From Apostichopus japonicus (Eukaryota > Echinodermata > Holothuroidea > Aspidochirotida > Stichopodidae): a stretch of DNA of 64,000 nucleotides. Positions within the stretch are counted from its first letter, which is position 1, and each line of letters begins with the position of its first letter. Below, piece by piece: positions 48,194 through 59,100 of this stretch. The position numbers and the translations under genes are program-made. The DNA lies in the NCBI RefSeq assembly GCF_037975245.1, contig NC_092577.1:9585013-9649012 (forward strand), in the 5' to 3' direction. Under the pieces are notes generated by a model. The model did not search any database, was not told the DNA's origin, and saw only the letters and a program-made list of their open reading frames with translations.

Positions 48194-49898
48194 AGTAACA
48201 GTTTGTTGTTACAAGTAATGACAGTTAATACATCATTTACACTCACTTACAGCTACCAGTTTTAATTTTAATATATTATTTGTTTTTATTTGTTTTTGTT
48301 TGGTGGAGGGGCGGGGGCTGCTTTGCGCTTTTTTTTTAGCTATTGCCTTAGTTTATTTTCATTGTTCATTGTGTAGTCAATGGCTTTTAATGTCTACTGA
48401 AAACATAATATATGGTATGGTTTACGATGACGTGTATATTACGTAATATAATGATAATTACATAACATTAATAGTTTGTATTTAATCAGTTCATTTAAAT
48501 ATAATGATTGGCTTTCTATGTATTCTCCTTTGTCTTATCACTACGTGAGCTAGACGTTTATATTCATGTATGCTTTAGTTATGTATCTTCCCTTAAGTTG
48601 CGTTACCTCCGAGTAAAGACAATCCAGTGACGAGTCTGTTACCTCATTCAATAAAAATTCGAACAAGATAATGACAATCTGAACACTTTGTGTACTGAAG
48701 CTTGAAATCAATGATCGTACTTTTATATATGGTAGGTCTTGTAGTTTAGTCATTGCTGAGACCAATAATAGTTCAATAATTCACTCTAAACATTTGATCA
48801 TAGGTTTTACAATTGCAAATTATTTCAGAAGATTTTACACAATGTAAGAATTTCATGAAAATATCGTTATTTTGTTGTTACCACGTCTTTGCAGTTACTT
48901 TTGTTTGGCTTTAATTGCCCAAGCTTTAAGACTCTTGCAAGCAAACAAACATTTCCTTTCATGTTATCCCCTCGTTGCGCACATATTATGTAACCATTTT
49001 TGGGGTAATCATCCACTATCAAATTGCTAAAAAATGAAAATTTAAAATGAACTATTAATCGCCTTTCATGAATAGTTGTTTTAATTTGTATATATTATAT
49101 CCAATATAACACATCGTTTATACATGTTTCCGTAATTTGCGATCTTTCTATTGTTCTTTCTTCTTTCCCTTTTGGGACCTTTTGTCTTTTCGTTTTTTAT
49201 TGTTTGCTTTCTTTTACCGTTTTACCATTCATGTGATAACACAAAGGTAATGAGAGATCTGCTTATATAATGAACATAGGTAATGTGAAAGAATACAGTC
49301 GGTTAGCCTTACAGTTTGTATTCGATAAGCTGTTTCATGTGATTAACTTGTAAATGTCAATATTTGCTAATCGTTCCGTCATCCTACTAGAGAGTATTTA
49401 CACGGACCTTACATTATGTTTCGTTGTTTTCGTTTCAAAACACCTTACATTGTACCTGTCATATATTACAACATGTCCTCGTTTTGTACACACAAAAAAC
49501 ATATTAAGTGTGTGGCAGTCTGGTATCCATTTTGAAACTTAATTGTACCAAATTCATATGTAACCTGTGACTACAAAAAAATCATCAGAAATAAGTTTGA
49601 TTTGACAATTTTCACTCTAAGTTTTTATTGTATGAATTATATGGTGGTTTGAAAGGCCAAGATGTAGACCTACTGTGTCAGTACAGCACGACATCAGAAT
49701 AAATATTGTATATTGTATTCGAGTTTCAGACTTTCAGGAAGTTTTAGAGCTGTTGCTTTGCAATAAACTTGACAGCACATCAAACATATGACTTTGTCGA
49801 GTTGATAAGTCATGCTAACCTCTTTGTCTTACACTCACAAGACACCTTGACAAAGAATATCACATTGTTTGAATGTCGTGTTATATACTTAAGCAGTA
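48194..49898. repeat. Tandem duplication, copy 2
   Basis: Follows copy 1 directly. The join is at a shared GCAGTAA/GTAACAG sequence that also recurs at the far end. Differences are scattered substitutions, a changed G/T-rich stretch near 48290 and a ~40-nt deletion near 49815. Confidence 0.9.
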
Positions 49899-52800
49899 AG
49901 TCTATAGCTTGTTTGTCCCTTCAGAACCGCCGTGAAATCGCGATTTCGACTAAAACAAAACAAAATATAAATAAATAAATCAAAGATAGTGTGATCCGTT
50001 TCCTTTCTTCGTCTGCTTACTGTATTCTACTGCAGTGTTAGTGTTAGCACATGTAATAAATTGAAGATGTTATCTAAATAGTTGTAATGGCAATCGAAAT
50101 GGTTTTTTCCCAAGCTTGGGGTTATTCTCGAAGGTTCTGTTAAGTCTATACACAAAACGTCAATGTATCTGTAGCCAAGTGTCTGCAATCTGGTTACTTG
50201 GAGTAGGCTCCTGCGATTATTTCCTAAGTTTCATCCTCGGTATTTGTTTCATGAAACTATAGATCTCTGATTCGAGGATGCATTACATTTGTATTGTGTT
50301 TCCCTATATACATACTTCTATGAGCCTTCTGGACTGTTTGGCGTTCCATGTAAATGCAAGCACATATGAATATGTGATGTAACAATTGAGATTGTTGAGG
50401 TCATCTTCAACGTCATATTCCCTCAAACTGTAACCAGATGAATTTGTATATTTGTTATATCGAATTGGAGGTTAATTACGACCAGTACGAAAGGACAGTA
50501 TGTTACAGATTCGAAATTTCAATGTACAATCAACCTAGCTTATTTTGTAAACATAACCCATTAAAATTGTTTCGAATAGCAACCTTTCAAGAAATGGACC
50601 GCGTTGTTAAAGGATTGTTCCCTTCCTGCATTCAAATGACCTATGATAGAGTTTTTGGTTGTAAAACATACCAACATATCATATACGTATACAACATACC
50701 AACTGGTTTATCAGTTGACGTCGTTTCGCCTGATTTACAAACCATTTCACACAAGAAGCGTAAGTTTGTAGCAGATAAATATCAATTGCTAGACGGATCT
50801 TCCCTCCTCTGGTCACCACTACATTTTGCTTTTACCTTATCATGGATTTAATTTTAATGCAGTAAGAGTTCTTCAGAAGCACTCTTATGTAGAATGAGAT
50901 GTTTACCAATTTCACCTGACCTCAGGTGACCTTCGACAGAAATATTGTGAAGCCGGTTGACATTCAGCTGTCACCGAATATGATTATGGTCAAGTTATGG
51001 AAGTTAAAATATAACTTGATGTCATTCAAACCAAGATAAATTCGGATAAGAAGTGTTTAACTACTTCAAAGACTTATTTTATTTATATTTCAAACGCAGA
51101 ACATTTAGTATATGATTCTCTAGCGTTTCATCTTTATGACTGAGTAAATGGCTTATTTCATCCTTCATTGTGTGATTTTGTGGTCTGTAGTAAAAGAGAT
51201 ATATCGTCTTGTTAACAGCATCCTAAGCAAGATATGTATGGCAGATTGATACAAAGTTCAATGGTGGGTTTTGACTCTTACTTCATAATCTTGTTAAGTG
51301 TTTAAATAGAGATAATAATCTGTAATAATAATTAGGTGTAATGATAATAAAGTGTCATAATAGTAAAGTGTTTAACTACTGATAATAATCATTAAATTAA
51401 GATACAAATAAAACAGAACACACATCAAAGTTCAAAAAACGTAAGCTTTTCTCCATTTGTAGATAGGGAGTATAGTTAGTTTTGTTCGAGAACATTCGAC
51501 GGTAAAACTGACTGAACCTAATTTACGTTATTGGTCAATGAGGTAACCTACACTGATTGTCAACAAAAAGATGAAGAACACGTAGTAAAGTAAAAATGTG
51601 TTAAAATTAAACTTCTTAAACTAACGCGATTAGGTGTTCAAGTAATTTGTGATTTTAGATTTATTGATTGATTGGGGTAGGAGGTGGGTGGGAATCTGGA
51701 CATACTAGCATATATGACGCCATGGTCAATTGTCGTAGCGTAAGATATGCATCACCAAATATATCATGGCAACACTGTACTAAAAAGGGAGGGGGAGTGG
51801 CGTGGATAAGTTACATTATTTAGGTTGCACTAAGGTCACATGTGGTTCAATATCTTACCATGAACATTGCCATCCTAAAGTCATATATAAATTTAAACGG
51901 AATTCTTTGTTTTTCAACATGAATATATTACGGTAAACGACAGTCTATCCATTTCAAGAGTGACGCAGGAACGGGACGTGTGTGGAAGGCTAATGTGACC
52001 GGAACGATGGTTAAACCTGATTATGTTTGGTTAGCGTACGGATGAAAATAATTTTAACATTTAATGACACTTTTAGTGGCATTTTTGTGTGTAAAATTTG
52101 TAACTACAATCTTCCCGACCAAGCCATGTAATGTTCACTCCTATGATAATATTATCAATATATCTTACCATGCGGTTGTGGCCGTACCCCCGCCGCTGAT
52201 AAGAAATAAACTGTTTGAACCAATAATACACGATAAAATACATGTGTGTTATCTAACACACAAATTCAGTGTTATCTTTCTCTTCTTCATTTACAAGCCT
52301 TCGCTCTGCATACATTATTACATCGTTTAATCATATCTTAAATAACCTGAACTTACTCTTAAACAAACGTTACTTTACACATATGTCATGAAAAGAACAT
52401 GTTCTCTCTTTGTAAACTATAAAGCATCCGTATTTCGACTTTACACCAACATCTTCAGATTAATCAAACTTGGATTTCAATTAATTAAATTAAGGTACCT
52501 TGTTTTAAGTCGGTTAATGAGACAATAAAGTATATAAAGCTTGCAGCCTGTCGTCACCCAGATTTTTTCTAGGTTTCATTCTTTGAAGAACTAAACATGA
52601 ACTGGAAACATCCAAACTTATATATTACTGTTTGTTTGAATTGAGCCTTACAATTTAAACGAACAATTTTGCTACGGTATTCCTGAAGCAAATAACAGAT
52701 TTATCAAAATCAACCTACATATTTGTTTTAAATATACAAAGAATAATCTACTTGACCTAAAACGAAATAGTCCAACGTTACAGACTAGCATTCAATCTAA

Positions 52801-55800
52801 AGAATACACTTAAAAAATGTTGTATTCAAAGTGAAACCATATATCTGCACTGGCCCTAACAAATATCAGCATTGATCGGCGCACTGTAAATAAAGCCTAC
52901 GGGCGCCCGCTTAAATAAAAGTTTGCATCACACGGAGGACACAACTATCTTCTGATTATAACAACGGTATAGTAAGATGAAATATGTGGAGTTCGGTCAG
53001 GACAGTCAGAGTGAGGTTGCAGGAGTATTTAGATCATTCATGAATATTTGAGATTGAAAGGGCCGCCCTTACGTTCGTTAATTGTTGATGTTCACTATAA
53101 TGAATATTCAAAGAACATGATTAAATAGATATTAAACATCAAGATAAACAAAGGTGGAATCAGAGAAATGTACAGCTTACCACCGTAAAAGCTATTTCCA
53201 TTCCTTGGAGGTTTGAGACGGGGGGAGATTGTGAGAGATTATAACCAATTTGATTTCGTTAACGTTGAGAATACAACTAAACATTTACAGGCTAAATTTA
53301 GTTAGGGCTAAACCATTAGTTTCACGATATGTTTATGCTAGGAGTAAAAGAACAAACTTGTGTTTATCTACAGAATTTAAACAAGATGACTATCGAATAT
53401 TGCTCGTTATTGAAAATTGGCACATATGAACTCAACGATTTTGCCAGTTAAGCAGTACATAATCCAGCTTTTTGAACGATAAACCTGCATTGTTGTTCAA
53501 ACAACCTTGAATAACAATGATAAACTCTGATTATGAACCGGATGATCAGTCGGGTATTCAGATGAATAACCTGGAGACCGGCATCGAGTGGGTTATCCAG
53601 TTTTTCGACAGAATAAAGTTAACTGTAATACATAATAAGTGAGTTTATTGCACGGGGTGTGGTCTCACACGTGTTTCAGAAATACTTTCAATGTGCGAGG
53701 TACCGGAGGGTATGGTTAGCATAACAATACGAGTTAAATCCCATTCTTTGTTCAGAAGACTGAATGAAAGAAAAGAAAACCGCAGGTGTCTTTGTGAACA
53801 TTTAGGGTACATATGTTCTGTATCTAGTCATGCGGTATTGTATCAATAATAGCTTGAATGGGCTCGTCGCTCGTGCATCGAATCCAACAAAAGCAATTTA
53901 ACGTACGGGACTGCGGGTGATAGTGTAACAATTTGAAATGTTTTCATCACATACATTAAAGACACTACAACCTTCTCATGGTGCTGTACATCCAAGGAAA
54001 TGTTTGTGCAAATTATTCTCGTTGGATCAATACCCCAGGATTTCACCTTATGATTATTTCGCGATGATTTCGAAATCCAAAGTTATGTACCATGAATTCA
54101 GGATCAATAGTTTTCAGAGACCTAAACATCTTTTCGAGGGATGAAGAAATGATTCCTTATAAAGGAGGATTTAATTTTTCGAGAGGATCACTTTGGTTTT
54201 ATACCGGGATACACTTTAAACTATAGCATAACGTTAGTTCTTTTCAGATGGTGAAGTTCGTACGTAATGTTACTCTTTTTGACTTCGCGAAAGTTTTTGG
54301 AGATAAACAGGTATTGGATGTCAAAGTATTGTCCTATTGACCTCTCGTCATCTCATGTGAGTACACATTCTAATGAAAATCTTTGTTAAAATTGTGGATT
54401 TAGTGTGCATCATATATAGGTCCATGCAAATCCATGAAACCGTGATTGATTTATATTAGTTAAACACTGTACAGTTTCATTGGCGAAGCCCGACTGCAGT
54501 AAAAAACTTGACCAACAAATTGGTAATACGGTGTACACAACCCGTTGGGTAAACGAAACATATGCTCGACGGTTTTGCCCAGGTTCGTTGAAACCCGTAT
54601 CAAATTTCGAGCTAACAAGCATATTACGTCACACTTTTTGCTCAGTCTAATCGATCGAACTGGCGGATTTCTTCGTAGGAAAATCGCTGCAAGCAAGAAA
54701 ATCTGTCATATGCGACTATGATATCTTCAAAAAAACATCTAACTATAGCAAATAACTAGTCAAATTAATGCTAGATCAATGGGTATGAGTGACCTTAAGT
54801 GAGTGTATAAATGTTATGATCATTGACAGAAGGACGTGCGCGTAAGCTGCACTCCACGTGTGATCTGACTTTGAAAAATATAATGACAAGCACCAGACAT
54901 TTCTCAAGCATTAATTTCCTACCAAGTGTTCAGGATAACATAACATACTTGTTTGATGTAGCTTTTTGATTTTTTTCTTGTTGAATATGCCATCTTTTCT
55001 AACTTTTCTTTCTGGATTGATATTGATACAACTCACCATTTCTGATTACTGTTTGTATCCATGTACCATCGAAAGTTTCTACTTAGCAGTGTTGTACCAC
55101 AGCTTATCAAATGCAAGTACTTGTTCTAGTGTACGAAGCTTACCATATGCATTCTTTAGCTTATATCTCAGACGTACTCCTGCTACAACCTTCACGCAGA
55201 CAGCTTAGATTCAAAGCATAGGCTAATAAGTACCTTCAGTACTAGACCTGAGTAAGTCTGATCCTACTGTGAGTCATAGCAAGACCAATACCGTCGTTAA
55301 ATCTCGGGCACTTCTAGGTTCAAGCAAATGCGAGTGATTGTGGTTTACGGTAACTTCTGAGTGCGAACCTAGTATTTTGTATTTAGATTCGAAAAACGCG
55401 AGAGGTATGCAGTTGCAGGTTGTACTTACTTCCTCCAGACTTCCCAACCCTATTTCCACCTCCGCAAGCAACTTCAGTGGCGGTAAACCTCGTTGACATA
55501 TTTTGCTCCCATGCATTTTACCCCTGGGACTATGAGTAGAATTCCCAGTGACGATTATGGTCTAAGACCCCTTTCCCTCTCTCTTGTGGTTCTAAAATTG
55601 TCATTTACATTTATGCTGCTGTGTTCTTTGTGAAGAGGGAAGTTATGTAGGTAAAACAGGTGCTCAGTTCCTCTTACATTTTAATAATCACAACAATAAC
55701 AACAACAAAAACAAGAACAATCCATGATAATTTTGCGGGGTTCCCCGTTTCCGAACATTTAATCCTCTTAGACATCTTCTCAAACATGCTAAAATATAGT

Positions 55801-55978
55801 TGAATTGCCTTTAAACTTCAAATCAGCAACTGAACGTAATCTTAAAATAATCGATTGGATCTTTTGTCTTAATAAGTCTCACATCTGCGGCCTCAACAAA
55901 AAATTGGGACCCCTTAACAACTACCAGTTCCACAAACTTATGTAATCCGTTCTGAATCCGCCTTCTGTATAGTCATGG
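49899..55978. other. Intergenic stretch between genes A and B
   Basis: AT-rich. The longest frame (137 codons, 50438-50851, +) has no recognisable motif. A block near 50920-50960 (GACCTCAGGTGACCTTCGAC) looks like a diverged relative of the 148-bp repeat in gene A. A - strand frame near 55270-55516 ends in a good donor-like site but matches nothing I know. Confidence 0.4.
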
Positions 55979-55984
55979 TTTATT
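55979..55984 (-). terminator. Candidate AATAAA poly(A) signal for gene B
   Basis: TTTATT on the + strand, so AATAAA on the gene B strand, about 120 nt past the proposed TAG. The spacing supports the proposed last exon. Confidence 0.35.
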
Positions 55985-56104
55985 CGGTATTAATTTCATC
56001 TGCGCCACTTCGTTGTGATCAAACGACATGCTTTCATTGTGTTACAGTTTGTACTTTGTCATTCTACTGCCAAGTATTGCTGGCGATGGTCACTGGCTGG
56101 CGAT

Positions 56105-56170
56105 CTAGTATATTGAAGGATCCTTTGTTGATACGGTCGGCAATGTTGGAAGACAGTCAATTGTATATAT
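56105..56170 (-). CDS. Gene B exon 7: proposed terminal exon with TAG stop
   Basis: A pyrimidine-rich acceptor (TTTTTCAATTATCAG) opens in phase 0 on 21 codons (IYTIDCLPTLPTVSTKDPSI...) and TAG. Cys-Leu at positions 6-7 and the aliphatic residue at 4 line up with gene A exon 7. The match is short, so other last exons further downstream are possible. Confidence 0.42.
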   Translation of the reverse strand: MYTIDCLPTLPTVSTKDPSIY

Positions 56171-59100
56171 CTGATAATTGAAAAATATTAAAAATGTTAA
56201 TATGAAACTAAATCTGACAATTATTACTGCAAAACCAAATCTCTGTTTGCCGGCCGTGTTTAAAGTTTGGATGACGTACGCCGTCTGGTGAGATATAATT
56301 AGCTATTTGTTATCATTATTTGTTTTTATTTTTTGGACAACTCGTAAATTAAATAAGGGAAATGGTAAAACAATTCAACCACATATGGATGGATATGTGA
56401 AATGTTAATAGTATAAGTAAAACTAACCTATTGGTGCAGTTCCCGAAACATTTTAACCTGAAAATCGAGAAAGTAAAACAGTTTGAGATAATCATGTTGT
56501 CGAAACGAACACGGCAGCACAATATTTTGTGTTTTCTTCTTGCAAAGCATGAACGCGTTAAGTCAAACAATGTTATATTTATTACGTGTTTCTTAAGTCA
56601 TAATAACTACTTACCACGTCATACTACTTAACATTTTCCTTTTATAACTGTCTTAGAAATGCCAAATCCTTTCTCGTGGCCAGGAATTTGAGTCCAGGTG
56701 TAAATATTCATTAAACCAACCACATGTTTAACCTCCCTTATCTGCAATTTCTTTCTTTCTGCTATTATAGTAATCGTTTTTTTTTCGGTCGCCGGACTAT
56801 GATCATTTGTTCATTATATCCAATGGTGTTAACGAAGGATGTTACAATTGACAAGTCAGCGTGTTGTAAACGTATTTAAGAATACAAAGAGCTGATAATT
56901 AAAGTAAACAAAAAAATGTCTTTTATACATACCTCTCTCTCCAGTTCTTCCGGGGATAGTGCTATTTGCCCAGTAGTGTGCTGTCAGAAATCAAGTTAGT
57001 ATAGTATTTATATGTATATTTATATTTTATAGAAATACCAAACACTGGTAGATGTTCTTAACATATTTTGTAATTGATACAGGCTCCTGTCGTCGAATAA
57101 TTCCCTTGTTTTTAGTTTGTTGTTCTTTCTTTTAGCCGTTTTCATTTCATCTTTATTGTTTGAATTGATTATATATTGAGGTCGTATATAGTACAAATTA
57201 TTTAGAAAATAATCACTTGCCTGAAACTTAAGTAGATTTTCGAATTATCCAACAAAATGAAAAATGTTGTCTTACCTCCCATAAACCTGAGCGCGGATTC
57301 AAGCTATACCTCATTAAAGATGGATACCATAAAACTAATTGGAGAAAGAGAAAAACAACATTTTATAGTAAAATATAATTCTTATATCTCAAATGTTGAC
57401 AAATAGCGCCTACATTTTTGATTTCGGTTGCAGCCGATACACACAGAGCATACAGTTTCTACTGTAAATATTAAAGTGTTGTACCAAATTCGAAACTAGA
57501 TCGTGCTATAAATCGGTAGCATGTGCTATTAGGATTACAGTAAGAACTGAGGATATGTCTAATCCCATCAACCCACTGTTGTTATATGTTGTGATTACAC
57601 AAATCCTCAGTTCTTATTGTAATCCTAATAGCACATACAACCGATTTCATCAGATTTGTCAACACAATCCAATTTTGACTTTGTTACAAAGTTTTAAGAT
57701 TTACAGTAGTTACTGTAATCTCAGTGTGAATCTGTTGTTTCCCTACTCTAAGTCAAAGGTACAATTGAACACTGATAAAACGAATGAATCATTAAGTGAA
57801 CGATATGCCCATGCCTTCCAAAGACTGAGAACTCACTCTTTGAGAGCACGGTCCATCTTGATGACTGTTTTATATACAGGAGTCAGTTTCACTCTCACCA
57901 AATAGCGAATTGATGATAATTTACACCCAAGTATATAAGCTGCAAAAGTTTCGTTCTATAAGACTTAACTTTCCTAACATTCGCAATGCGGTAAATAATG
58001 AATTGACTCAGGGAGTGTTAGCTCAGTGGTTAACGCCGGTGCCTTCAATCATAAGGTCCCAAGTTCGAGTCACTCCAAGATTAATGTATGTCGTCCAGTT
58101 ACAGAGTTGTTGACATTGACAATTCACTATCATTGACGTTTAATATGAATCTAAGAGACTGTCTTCGGTCAGCTTGCGGCTTTGATAAGCCAATGATGGC
58201 TTCTTCGCGAGTTCCTGCTTGCAGGAGGATCTAAAATACACACATACATACATCCCCAATAAAGAAGTGAGACTTTAGAGGACTTTTCAAAGTTTGAATT
58301 CTTTTCTTTCGAATGTAAAAGAATATATTGTTGTCAGCAAAAGGTAATCTCAAATCCACGTCACAGTTAACGATATTTACCTGTCAATCTCTTTTCTTGA
58401 AGTTGTAACAGAATGTCTTTCTCATCGAACCGAATAGGGAGCAGGATTAGGGAAAATCTGTGAGATAACAAAAGGATGAATTGTGAGATAACAAAAGGAT
58501 GAATTGTCTTTTCTTTTCTTTTTAAAAGATTTTTTATTTTTATTTTTATTTCTCGTGACATATGCATACAGACATATACAAGATTAACTTAAGTTATATA
58601 ACACGAAAGCTATTTCAACACCATCGGCAAAGTACAAATTACTGTGATACTCTTATTAATAATAATAATAATGTCCAAAAACCATATTTCAAAACCTAAT
58701 AGATTAGACCACGGCTGCCAATATCCCTTCCAAATATTTACTCTCATATTCTGCTTAAAAATATAATAGTTAAGTTTAAAATAATATATAAAATAATCTA
58801 GTAAAAGGGCACAAACTTATGGCATTTTCTTCCTCAGTTTTGAATAAAAAATGTGATACTTTACTAAAAATTATTATTAAGTTTAATAATTAATTGTCTT
58901 GTTTATAATATGTTTATATCAAAATATCATTATCACCAATAATCTGTTGGTATGCATATCATCTAAGGAAATATGATTTGTCTTTTTCTAGTAAATGCTC
59001 GAAAATATCTTCTAATTTCGCATTTATACCATATGTGTCCAAAAACCAACCAATCAATTTTGGATGCATAGTGTATATCCAGGTTGAAAGTCTCAGTTTC

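Noticed and set aside
50438-50851. 137-codon + strand frame
   Set aside because: No recognisable motif or splice context; kept only as an intergenic note.
55274-55516. 80-codon - strand frame with a donor-like site as another gene B exon
   Set aside because: Phase could fit, but no counterpart exists in gene A and it lies beyond the proposed stop and poly(A) signal.
58011-58082. A functional tRNA gene
   Set aside because: T stem does not pair, acceptor stem is imperfect, and a SINE body follows.
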